Below are positions 1-5,151 of a DNA stretch of 5,151 bases, piece after piece. The notes beneath the pieces were generated by a model. That model saw only the letters and a list, made by a program, of their open reading frames with translations, was not told the DNA's origin and ran no database searches. Within the stretch, counting starts at the first letter, position 1; each line of letters opens with the position of its first letter. Origin of the DNA: Ghiorsea sp. (lineage in GTDB: Bacteria; Pseudomonadota; Zetaproteobacteria; Mariprofundales; Mariprofundaceae); the NCBI GenBank assembly GCA_030950765.1, contig JAUZQX010000012.1:1-5151 (forward strand), read 5' to 3'. The translations under genes and the position numbers were made by a program.

Positions 1-798
1 TGCTGACATACCAACAGATGGTGCTGTGCGTAATTGTTGCAGCCCAAAATGCACCAGCACACGGTTCACACCCACCAAAGGCATCACATCGGCAACAGTT
101 GCCATGGCGACCCTATCCAGCAGTTGTTTCAAGTCATAAGCTGGGCGTTTATTTTTATCTGCAAGCACCTTCCATGTTGCCATCAACAAAAAGAAGGCAA
201 CACCTGTCCCACACAATACACGTCCAGCAAAACCGCAATCTTCACGTGCAGGGTTTAACAAGGCATACGCATTGGGTAATATTTTATCGGGCAAATGATG
301 GTCGGTAATAATTAAATCAAAACCAAGCTCAGTCGCTTTGTCACAAGCGTCCAAACATGTGGTGCCTGTATCCACACTTAAACCCAATGTAGCACCTGCT
401 TCATAAGCCTGTTGGACAGGCTCTACACCAATACCATGCCCATCATCTGCACGATGCGGAATGGAAAAACTGACATCTGCACCCGCACTTCTTAAAGCTT
501 CAACCAAAACAGTGGTGCCACTGACCCCATCGCAATCAAAATCACCAAACACATGAACTTTTTCTCTCTTTTCTATGGCAGCAACCAGCCTAACCGCTGC
601 TTTCTGCATATCTTGCATAAGAAAAGGGTCGGGCAAGTCCGATAATGCTGGAGCAAAAAAAGCATCTTGTTCACTAAGCTCCCTCGCCTTGAGCAAACCT
701 TGCCACGCACTTAATGGGTTATTCGCAATCAGCGTTTGGTGCCGCCATTGCAGTGTACGCCCTTTTCTTGTTCTTTTTCCTTGGCAATCAAAGCTCAT
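1..798 (-). CDS. recJ: Single-stranded-DNA-specific exonuclease RecJ, N-terminal part (runs off left edge)
   Basis: The first 266 codons are present; the 3' end lies outside the window. RecJ degrades single-stranded DNA 5' to 3' in recombination and mismatch and base-excision repair, using metal ions held by the DHH phosphoesterase core. Visible motifs in order are DFDCDGVSGT (residues 86-95, motif I), a PHRADDGHGIG segment (about 115-125), SVDTGT (141-146, usually VDNG in the family), ITDHH (164-168, the DHH signature), LCGTGVAFF (about 195-203) and VAMATVADVMPLVGVNR (about 230-246). These are in RecJ order and spacing. The family is usually near 570 residues, so a little under half is seen. 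The ATG overlaps the last codons of cmoB by 11 nt (ATG inside TTATGAGCTTTGA), with a weak GGTGG 6 nt upstream, so translation is probably coupled to cmoB. The Asn-to-Thr change in SVDTGT is the only oddity. Family assignment is secure. Confidence 0.95.
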   Translation of the reverse strand, partial: MSFDCQGKRTRKGRTLQWRHQTLIANNPLSAWQGLLKARELSEQDAFFAPALSDLPDPFLMQDMQKAAVRLVAAIEKREKVHVFGDFDCDGVSGTTVLVEALRSAGADVSFSIPHRADDGHGIGVEPVQQAYEAGATLGLSVDTGTTCLDACDKATELGFDLIITDHHLPDKILPNAYALLNPAREDCGFAGRVLCGTGVAFFLLMATWKVLADKNKRPAYDLKQLLDRVAMATVADVMPLVGVNRVLVHFGLQQLRTAPSVGMSA

Positions 799-1822
799 AA
801 GTTGCCACCATCACCACACGTTTAGGCGCTTGATAACCTTCAATTGTTTTCTGTGCATCATCAGGGTCTAAATAATCGACCAAGGATTCAAAAGTCATCC
901 ATGCTGTGCTACGTTGTTCTTCTGTGCTGGTTGTATTCAAATCAACACAACGTATGTTTTTAAACCCTGCCCGCTGCAACCAGATTTCCAGCATGGCAAC
1001 CGATGGTATAAACCACACATTACGCATTTTGGCATACCGTCCACGCGGCACCAAACACGTGGTTGCATCACCGTCCACCACCAAAGTTTCCAGCACCAAC
1101 TCACCACCTTTTTTCAGCAAACTTCTTATTTTATACAAATGCTCCAAAGGTTCACGCCTATGGTATAAAATCCCCATCGAAAATACCGTATCAAAACATT
1201 TCATACCCTCAGGCATATCATCAATACCTGTAGGAATTAAAAAGTTTGCTGCATCAGGCTGGTAACGTTTAATACTGGCAAAGTGAAAGGAAAAGAGTGG
1301 TGATGGGTCAATACCAAGCACCAACTTGGCTTTTTCACCCAACATACGCCACATGTGATAACCCGAGCCACAACCAATATCCAGCACCACTTTATCTTGA
1401 AGCGATGAAATATGCGGCAACACCCGTTGCCATTTCCAATCCGAGCGCCACTCCGTGTCGATATGCACACCAAACACCTCGAAAGGTCCTTTTCGCCAGG
1501 GATGTAACTGTTGCAGGGCTTGCGTCACTTTTTCTTGGTTAACATCAGTCTGCTCAACACTTTGCACACAAACTTGGTGCAAAATTTCCACCTCTGCTTG
1601 CACATCAGGCAACGCATTTAACCCTTGCGACCAGCGTAAAAAATCACCATGCGCTTGAATGTTTTGCCAGCCCTTTTTATCCAAATCAAGCAATGCTAAA
1701 ACATGCGCGGTTGGCAAATGGTCAGCCAAGGCTTGCGCTAAAGTTTGTTGCTGCTTTGTGATGTATGTCGTCGTTGCGTCCAAGTTTTCCTCACAAACTA
1801 AAATTGTATCATGAAAATCCAT
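788..1822 (-). CDS. cmoB: tRNA uridine(34) carboxymethyltransferase CmoB
   Basis: This 344-residue enzyme transfers the carboxymethyl group of carboxy-S-adenosylmethionine (Cx-SAM) to 5-hydroxyuridine at tRNA position 34, giving cmo5U, which widens wobble decoding. Visible features are HPWRKGPFEVFGVHIDTEWRS (about 107-127), the class I methyltransferase loop LDIGCGSGYH (147-156), GIDPSPLF (170-177), FSMGILYHRR (214-223), LETLVVDGD (244-252) and a C-terminal EGYQAPKRVV. Lys111, Tyr220 and Arg335 line up, with a constant offset of 20, with the E. coli residues I recall as contacting the Cx-SAM carboxylate (K91, Y200, R315). The protein is about 21 residues longer than the E. coli enzyme, all at the N-terminus, which matches E. 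coli poorly; 1822 is the only ATG before residue 158 and an in-frame stop lies upstream, so this start is kept, although TTG at residue 14 is possible and no clear Shine-Dalgarno precedes the ATG. cmoA, which supplies Cx-SAM and is often adjacent, is not on the cmoB 5' side; recJ follows directly. Confidence 0.96.
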   Translation of the reverse strand: MDFHDTILVCEENLDATTTYITKQQQTLAQALADHLPTAHVLALLDLDKKGWQNIQAHGDFLRWSQGLNALPDVQAEVEILHQVCVQSVEQTDVNQEKVTQALQQLHPWRKGPFEVFGVHIDTEWRSDWKWQRVLPHISSLQDKVVLDIGCGSGYHMWRMLGEKAKLVLGIDPSPLFSFHFASIKRYQPDAANFLIPTGIDDMPEGMKCFDTVFSMGILYHRREPLEHLYKIRSLLKKGGELVLETLVVDGDATTCLVPRGRYAKMRNVWFIPSVAMLEIWLQRAGFKNIRCVDLNTTSTEEQRSTAWMTFESLVDYLDPDDAQKTIEGYQAPKRVVMVATYEL

Positions 1823-1866
1823 GCCAAGCGTAAAGGAGTTACCCCAAAAGCATAGTAAAAGCGTTG

Positions 1867-1892
1867 ACTAAGGAAAATCCTTAGTTGTTTTT
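1867..1892 (+). terminator. Terminator-like hairpin in the divergent cmoB / surface-protein intergenic region
   Basis: A perfect 8-bp stem (ACTAAGGA, loop AAA, TCCTTAGT, 1867-1885) is followed by TGTTTTT on the plus strand, the form of a weak intrinsic terminator reading rightward. No plus-strand gene precedes it, so its purpose is unclear. It could stop antisense transcription leaving cmoB, or be a protein-binding palindrome upstream of cmoB, where it would lie about 45 nt before the start codon. The minus strand has no T-run after the stem, so it would not terminate cmoB transcripts. Confidence 0.4.
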
Positions 1893-1907
1893 ACGACCTA
1901 TACCTAC

Positions 1908-1940
1908 TTAGAAAAATCCCAGCACTCCGATACATATATT
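1908..1940 (+). promoter_or_regulatory. Possible promoter for the surface-protein gene
   Basis: TATATT at 1935-1940 is a good -10 match about 47 nt before the start codon. The only -35 candidate at suitable distance is the poor TTAGAA at 1908-1913 (3 of 6 matches; the gap is 21 nt, too long). This is weak support: the -10 is plausible and the -35 is not convincing, so an activator-dependent promoter is possible. Confidence 0.25.
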
Positions 1941-1976
1941 ATGACTGTTGCGAGCGGTCACATAAAAAGCTTCACC

Positions 1977-1980
1977 GGAG
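1977..1980 (+). promoter_or_regulatory. Ribosome binding site that favours the start at 1987 over 1981
   Basis: GGAG abuts an ATG at 1981 with no spacer, which is too close for initiation. A second in-frame ATG at 1987 is 6 nt downstream, a normal spacing. The start at 1987 also gives a typical signal peptide (MFKLLFNLTL...), so 1987 was chosen and the protein is taken as 603 rather than 605 residues. Confidence 0.65.
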
Positions 1981-1986
1981 ATGATA

Positions 1987-3798
1987 ATGTTCAAATTACT
2001 TTTTAACCTCACACTAATAACAGCACTAACCACTTTGATGCAAACCCAAGCCTTGGCTTGGGAGCAACATGTTTTACCTGCATCTTTTAACCAAAGCAGC
2101 ACCCCGCACTATGGTGGTAACAAAGCACCCCTTGTATTCTCAACCACCCATATTCAAACCATTACACCAACCCATACTGGTTTAGACCTGTGGGATTCTC
2201 AAAATGATGGTATCCACTGGACACCAACACTTATCACATCCAACACCCAGTTCACACAAGCTTATTTGGCCTCAAACACACTGGCCTTGGCTTGGGGTTA
2301 CAACGTGGCTCCCACCATGTTTCGTAGCCCTATAAACTCTGCTAGTTGGAGTGCTTCATCTCATGTATGGCCGCTCGCAAGCTGGAATATCATCCATGTA
2401 AGCACTTCAACTAACGGAGACCTTATCGTTTTAGCCACCACACCAGATACAGGCAAACTTGTCGAAGGTGAATTGTTCATGATTCGTGGCAACACAAACG
2501 GCTGGAGCAATCCAACCCTACTCAGCCAAAGCAACCGTTTGGTCGGCGATGCAACGCACATTACACATCTTTCTGGATTACAAAGTATTGTGTGGAGTGA
2601 ACGTACAGGCACCACTTGGCAGGTCGTTATCAGTAACAGTAGTGATGGCATCACATGGAGCACCCCAAATCCCATCGTGCAAAATATTGCAGCCCCTTAT
2701 TTCCAAGAGGCTGCCGTACATATCGCTGCCGATGCATTAAACAACGGTGAGATTGCCTTGGCATTCACAGGCTGGAGCATGCAAGTGCATAGCCAAGTGT
2801 GGAGCAAAGCTTTTGATGCCATTTCTGGTGTTACCACCCAACCATTAACCTTACTTCCTGATGCAGGTGATACGGTTGTACAACCTTCATTGGTTAGCTT
2901 GGCAAACAATACTTGGGCAGTGGCATGGCAACAAAAAAAAGGCATAGATTCTGAAATTTATGTTGCCCAACATCATGCTGATGGCACATGGAGTCATGCT
3001 GTGAATGTATCCATGGATCCTATGCACATGGATAGAGACCCACACATTGCACAAGGCTCTTCAAAAACATTAAACATCGCATTTACGCGCCGTATCCAAG
3101 CTGATGTTCAAGAAGTATATGTGTTTGCTGAAGGAGATGTATTTGATGCCTCTTTAGATAGCGATGGTGATGGTGTTGCAGATAGCCAAGAACAAGGTTT
3201 TGACCTTGACCATGATGGTATTGATGATGCGCAATCTGCACGCATTGCAACATGGGCAAACAATGATGGTCGTTATGCGCTTATCATTGAAGGCAATGGT
3301 GAATTACGCCAAGTTCAAGCTCCTGCGTTTACTGAAACCCACATTCAAGCACCCGCAACCCATCAAGTTTCAGGCAGCTTATTCTCTTTCCAAATCCATG
3401 CGCTTAACCTTGGTGAAACCACACAAGTGCATGTATTAACACCACATACTTTGGCTAACGACACCACTTGGTTAAAACTCAACCCCAATGCGCAATGGTC
3501 AGACAGCGAAAACAACACCGTCTTCCGAGATGCTTCTGGCAAAGGTCTCATCATTTCACTTACCGATGGTGGTGCTGGTGATGAAGATGGCATCAGTGAT
3601 GGTATCATCATCGACCCAGCCGTGCTTGCAACACCACAAACCGCAGCACAATCTACAACTATTCATGATATCCAAAACACTGAAGCTGCAGCAGGCTGCT
3701 TGCTAGAAAGCAACAACAACCCATACACTTTATACATCATGTTTATACTTCTCGCTGGTATTGCGTTGCAAAAAAGACTAAGAACTGCTCACCTATAA
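1987..3798 (+). CDS. Exported surface protein: beta-propeller-like region, Ca-binding-type repeats, choice-of-anchor-U-like domain and C-terminal sorting signal
   Basis: No characterised homologue is recognised; the role must come from its architecture. Residues 1-24 form a Sec signal peptide ending in ALA before Trp25. Residues 25 to about 385 are rich in Thr, Ser, Asn and Trp with repeated W-centred beta-strand units, including degenerate Asp-box (BNR/sialidase-type) turns: SQNDGIHW (71-78), SSDGITW (218-224) and HADGTW (about 330-335). This suggests a beta-propeller, but no sialidase catalytic residues are claimed. Residues 391-414 hold two Asp-rich loops (DSDGDGVADSQ and DLDHDGIDDAQ) like thrombospondin-type-3 calcium sites. 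Residues about 418-548 end in LTDGGAGDEDGISDGIIIDP, resembling the choice-of-anchor-U domain found just before surface-sorting tails. The tail has Gly-Cys571, a hydrophobic helix (about 579-594) and KRLR, the tripartite layout of CTERM sorting signals cut by intramembrane proteases. It is likely exported and anchored at, or released from, the cell surface. It is monocistronic, followed by a strong terminator. Confidence 0.85.
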   Translation: MFKLLFNLTLITALTTLMQTQALAWEQHVLPASFNQSSTPHYGGNKAPLVFSTTHIQTITPTHTGLDLWDSQNDGIHWTPTLITSNTQFTQAYLASNTLALAWGYNVAPTMFRSPINSASWSASSHVWPLASWNIIHVSTSTNGDLIVLATTPDTGKLVEGELFMIRGNTNGWSNPTLLSQSNRLVGDATHITHLSGLQSIVWSERTGTTWQVVISNSSDGITWSTPNPIVQNIAAPYFQEAAVHIAADALNNGEIALAFTGWSMQVHSQVWSKAFDAISGVTTQPLTLLPDAGDTVVQPSLVSLANNTWAVAWQQKKGIDSEIYVAQHHADGTWSHAVNVSMDPMHMDRDPHIAQGSSKTLNIAFTRRIQADVQEVYVFAEGDVFDASLDSDGDGVADSQEQGFDLDHDGIDDAQSARIATWANNDGRYALIIEGNGELRQVQAPAFTETHIQAPATHQVSGSLFSFQIHALNLGETTQVHVLTPHTLANDTTWLKLNPNAQWSDSENNTVFRDASGKGLIISLTDGGAGDEDGISDGIIIDPAVLATPQTAAQSTTIHDIQNTEAAAGCLLESNNNPYTLYIMFILLAGIALQKRLRTAHL

Positions 3799-3826
3799 AC
3801 TGTTAGCGTTCTATATTCCACATAGA

Positions 3827-3856
3827 AAAAGGCTCGTGATTTCTCACGAGCCTTTT
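3827..3856. terminator. Strong intrinsic terminator, probably bidirectional
   Basis: A perfect 13-bp stem (AAAAGGCTCGTGA / TCACGAGCCTTTT) closes a 4-nt TTTC loop, starting 28 nt after the stop codon of the surface-protein gene. A-run and T-run flank the GC-rich core on both sides, so it can work rightward for that gene (U4) and leftward (U5) for anything transcribed through the tRNA-like remnant. Its place just beyond the damaged tRNA 3' half is where a native tRNA terminator would sit. Confidence 0.9.
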
Positions 3857-3986
3857 AAGTGTTTGAGTGCGGGGGCGGACTTGAACCGACGACCTTCGGG
3901 CTGTGGGTGACCAAAACACCTAAAAACAATACTACAGAACTACTGAATCGCCACTGATGCACCCCTCTTTTTCGTATCGTTGCCAT
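3855..3986 (-). pseudogene. 5' fragment of a tyrosine-type integrase gene, truncated and read through into a tRNA-like att site
   Basis: The open frame has 43 codons. It begins MATIRKRGVHQWR, which resembles the N-terminus of many phage and island tyrosine recombinases (MATIRKRG...W at the start of the arm-binding SAM-like/AP2-like domain). An AGGTGG ribosome binding site lies 9 nt before the ATG at 3986-3984 (on plus, 3996-4001); a second in-frame ATG at 3992 is only 3 nt away and less likely. After about residue 13 the resemblance stops. From residue 29 the frame simply translates the tRNA 3'-half remnant (SPKVVGSS...) and ends at a TAA inside the terminator stem. Full integrases are about 300-450 residues, so nearly all of the gene, including the catalytic domain, is missing. 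The fragment faces away from the intact tRNA and toward the remnant copy. The call rests on a short motif plus its context between two tRNA repeats. If wrong, it is a chance ORF. Confidence 0.55.
3860..3900 (-). repeat. Damaged copy of the tRNA-fMet 3' half: likely attachment-site remnant
   Basis: Read on the minus strand this matches the tRNA-fMet gene from the 3' strand of the anticodon stem (CCCGAAGGTCGTCGG...) through the T arm and acceptor strand, with one C lost from the T-stem/acceptor junction (3875-3877) and the CCA replaced (ACTCA instead of AACCA). Similarity continues a few bases past the gene end (TGTTTG on plus, 3860-3865). There is no matching 5' half: upstream sequence offers no D arm, anticodon stem or TGCGGGG acceptor strand, so it cannot fold as a tRNA. 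This is the usual signature of an att site created when an element integrates into a tRNA 3' end. A decayed tandem tRNA copy would look similar. Confidence 0.8.
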
Positions 3987-4000
3987 AATCATTTACCACC

Positions 4001-4026
4001 TGTAATTACATACATAATTATGTATG
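4001..4026. promoter_or_regulatory. Overlapping palindromes upstream of the integrase fragment, possible operator
   Basis: CATACATAATTATGTATG (4009-4026) is a perfect 18-bp palindrome, overlapping by 2 bases the perfect 10-bp palindrome TGTAATTACA (4001-4010). They lie 15-40 bp before the integrase-fragment ATG. On the minus strand a possible -35 (TTGATT, about 4033-4028) lies 17 nt before a poor -10 (TATGTA) within the palindrome. This suggests an operator covering the integrase promoter, as used by repressors or excisionases. No regulator is identified and AT-rich palindromes can arise by chance. Confidence 0.4.
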
Positions 4027-4075
4027 CGAAATCAATAGGTAGGCCAGATTATTTTGTGTGATTTAACGTGATATT

Positions 4076-4133
4076 ATGCCATCAGTGCGCCATAAAACTT
4101 TTCCCGAATTGCGCCAAATAGTACGCCAAAACG
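4076..4133 (+). repeat. Four short direct repeats (T-G/A-C/T-GCCA), possible integrase arm-type sites
   Basis: GCCA-centred units occur at 4076-4081 (ATGCCA), 4086-4092 (TGCGCCA), 4110-4116 (TGCGCCA) and 4122-4128 (TACGCCA). The last three are followed by A/T-rich bases (TAAAA, AATAG, AAACG). The GCCA cores are 11, 24 and 12 bp apart, close to one or two helical turns, so a protein could bind them on one DNA face. They sit between the tRNA-fMet terminator and the integrase fragment, where arm-type binding sites of a tyrosine integrase are expected. The function is inferred. Confidence 0.45.
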
Positions 4134-4167
4134 AAAAAAGGACCTACGGCGAAAGCCGTAAGTCCTT
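4134..4167 (-). terminator. Intrinsic terminator of tRNA-fMet
   Basis: Read leftward, the stem is AAGGAC-TTACGGC / GCCGTAG-GTCCTT: two 6-bp helices separated by one mismatch, closed by a TTTC loop and followed by six T residues (plus-strand A-run 4134-4139). It starts 9 nt after the CCA end of the tRNA, so it ends the tRNA-fMet transcript. The plus strand lacks a T-run. Confidence 0.85.
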
Positions 4168-4171
4168 GTAA

Positions 4172-4250
<79 letters not shown>

Positions 4251-4293
4251 TTATGGGTTGTTTGCCTCAAGGTTTGAACCCGAAGCGCGGCGA

Positions 4294-4336
4294 ATTATAG
4301 CGACGACTTTTCAAAATGCAAGTGCGCGTTTTTTTT
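4294..4336 (-). promoter_or_regulatory. Promoter of tRNA-fMet, with possible UP element and GC-rich discriminator
   Basis: Reading leftward there is a consensus TATAAT (4299-4294), a TTGCAT -35 (4321-4316) at 16 nt spacing, and a run of eight A residues (4336-4329) about 7 nt upstream of the -35 that could act as an UP element. The bases just after the -10 (TCGCCGCGC) are GC-rich, like the discriminator of stringently controlled stable-RNA promoters. The leader would be about 35-40 nt before the tRNA 5' end. Confidence 0.75.
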
Positions 4337-4382
4337 CCTCATTCAAGCGTAAAGGCTTATAAACAACATATAAATTCATCCA

Positions 4383-4411
4383 TTGACAAGCCAAATGTAA
4401 TATTCGATGTT
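4383..4411 (+). promoter_or_regulatory. Possible promoter of arsS
   Basis: A perfect TTGACA -35 is at 4383-4388. At 17-nt spacing the -10 is the poor GATGTT (4406-4411), and TAATAT/TATTCG nearer by are too close. An arsenic-responsive or otherwise activated promoter is possible but no ArsR-type operator is recognised. Confidence 0.4.
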
Positions 4412-4435
4412 ACTCAACGACTTAAACGTTAAATT

Positions 4436-4439
4436 GGAG
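4436..4439 (+). promoter_or_regulatory. Ribosome binding site of arsS
   Basis: GGAG lies 11 nt before the ATG at 4451, slightly long but acceptable. A second in-frame ATG at 4460 would be 20 nt away, and an in-frame TAA at 4430-4432 closes the frame upstream, so 4451 is preferred. Confidence 0.6.
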
Positions 4440-4450
4440 TATTTATTATT

Positions 4451-5151
4451 ATGCGCGATATGTTGCCACTGCTTAAAAAAACAAACTTTCCTACCATCAA
4501 ACGCGCTCGTATGCATACCCTTCAGGTGAATTTAGGTTATTTATGTAATCAAACCTGCTTCCATTGTCATGTCAACGCAGGGCCAAAGCGCAAAGAAATT
4601 ATGGATTTAGCAAACATCAACCTATTGATTCAGCTTATGGAAGTTTCAGGCATTAAAACACTGGATTTAACAGGTGGCGCGCCTGAAATGAACCCGCATT
4701 TCCGCAAACTTGTGCTGGCTGCACGCAAGCTGAACATTACGGTGATTGACCGCTGCAACCTCACCATACTTAGCGAAAAAGGATATGAATGGTTAGCCGA
4801 TTTTCTGGCGGAAAATGATGTTGAGGTTGCGGCATCTTTGCCATGTTATTTGGAAGACAATGTGGATGCCCAACGCGGCGATGGTGTGTTTCAAACCAGC
4901 ATTGCTGGCATTCAAAAGCTCAATGCGCTGGGTTATGGCATGGCAGAGAGCGGGCTTGCCCTTCATTTAGTGTATAACCCTCAAGGGATTAACGTGCCAC
5001 CATCACAAGTCGAGCTCGAAGCATCCTATAAAAAAGAGCTATTAGCCCGCTATGATATTCACTTTAATCAGCTATTTACCATCACCAACCAGCCCATTGC
5101 CCGCTTTGGTAGCACGCTGGTGACTAAGGGTCTGTTTGATGAATATATGCA
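4451..5151 (+). CDS. arsS: Arsenosugar biosynthesis radical SAM protein ArsS, N-terminal part (runs off right edge)
   Basis: The first 233 codons are seen. ArsS-family enzymes use a 4Fe-4S cluster and S-adenosylmethionine to attach a 5'-deoxyadenosyl group to dimethylated trivalent arsenic, the step after ArsM methylation in arsenosugar formation. Family motifs seen are LQVNLGYLCNQTCFHCH with the cluster cysteines C32, C36, C39 (CxxxCxxC), DLTGGAPEMNP (72-82), VIDRCNLTIL (98-107), ASLPCY (128-133), QRGDGVF (141-147), LVYNPQG (173-179) and FTITNQPIARF (209-219). The radical SAM half and the start of the family C-terminal region are present, about 100 residues short of the usual length. The Cys-rich C-terminus, where some relatives carry selenocysteine, is outside the window. 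No arsM or arsR is visible on the left, so partners, if any, lie to the right. It is transcribed divergently from tRNA-fMet. Confidence 0.93.
   Translation, partial: MRDMLPLLKKTNFPTIKRARMHTLQVNLGYLCNQTCFHCHVNAGPKRKEIMDLANINLLIQLMEVSGIKTLDLTGGAPEMNPHFRKLVLAARKLNITVIDRCNLTILSEKGYEWLADFLAENDVEVAASLPCYLEDNVDAQRGDGVFQTSIAGIQKLNALGYGMAESGLALHLVYNPQGINVPPSQVELEASYKKELLARYDIHFNQLFTITNQPIARFGSTLVTKGLFDEYM

Noticed and set aside
18..871. Plus-strand open frames opposite recJ (18-308, 34-258, 575-871)
   Set aside because: They are antisense to recJ coding sequence with all expected motifs, and have no protein family resemblance.
906..1265. Plus-strand open frame inside cmoB (119 codons), and similar frames at 914-1168, 1297-1542 and 1455-1658
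   Set aside because: They are antisense to a securely identified cmoB, have no recognisable motifs, and are shadows of its codon pattern.
2361..3706. Other-frame open reading frames inside the surface-protein gene on both strands
   Set aside because: They overlap a complete 603-codon gene with signal peptide and ordered domains. The Met-rich products reflect the GATG-rich Asp repeats in another frame.
3868..3901. A second functional tRNA gene at the 3' half repeat
   Set aside because: There is no pairing acceptor strand, D arm or anticodon 5' stem upstream, one base is missing from the T-stem/acceptor junction, and the CCA is altered.
3956..4063. Short plus-strand ORF starting ATGCACCCC
   Set aside because: It has about 34 codons, no ribosome binding site and no motif, and runs antisense through the integrase leader region and palindromes.
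3900..4140. CRISPR array or iteron-type replication origin
   Set aside because: The repeats are only about 7 bp and four in number, with no uniform spacers, and no cas or replication-initiator gene is present.
4271..4280. GGTTTGAACC as a T-loop of another tRNA fragment
   Set aside because: The flanking bases do not form a 5-bp T stem or acceptor strand, and it lies in the tRNA-fMet leader. It is a short chance palindrome.
4329..4336. Run of eight T residues as a plus-strand terminator
   Set aside because: No GC-rich hairpin precedes it. It fits better as the A-tract of the tRNA-fMet promoter on the other strand.

Overview
The window looks like chromosome from a proteobacterium of moderate-to-low GC. 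The CmoB and RecJ readings are close to gammaproteobacterial forms. A surface protein with a choice-of-anchor-U-like domain and a Cys-plus-transmembrane tail would also suit a zetaproteobacterium. The genus cannot be fixed from sequence alone.

Positions 1-1822, minus strand, hold a two-gene unit. cmoB makes the 5-carboxymethoxy group on wobble uridine 34 of tRNA. It overlaps by 11 nt the start of recJ, the 5'-3' single-strand exonuclease, which runs off the left edge. Between 1823 and 1986 is a divergent control region with a perfect 8-bp hairpin. From 1987 to 3798, plus strand, is an exported surface-type protein: signal peptide, beta-propeller-like body with degenerate Asp-box motifs, calcium-binding-type Asp-rich repeats, a choice-of-anchor-U-like domain, and a C-terminal Gly-Cys/transmembrane/basic sorting signal. 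A strong terminator, probably bidirectional, follows.

Positions 3855-4250 are the most unusual part. An intact initiator tRNA-fMet gene with its own terminator lies on the minus strand. About 312 bp beyond its 3' end is a second, damaged copy of the tRNA 3' half. Between them are the first 13 or so codons of what looks like a tyrosine-integrase gene (MATIRKRGVHQWR), a good ribosome binding site for it, overlapping palindromes upstream of it, and four TGCGCCA-like repeats spaced about one or two helical turns apart. I read this as the collapsed remains of an integrative element that used tRNA-fMet as its attachment site, with almost all cargo deleted. A tandem tRNA-fMet duplication that later decayed is the main alternative.

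Positions 4251-4450 are a divergent promoter region serving the tRNA (leftward) and arsS (rightward). From 4451 to the right edge is the 5' part of arsS, a radical SAM enzyme of arsenosugar biosynthesis. The genes appear to be independent transcription units apart from cmoB-recJ; no shared pathway is evident.
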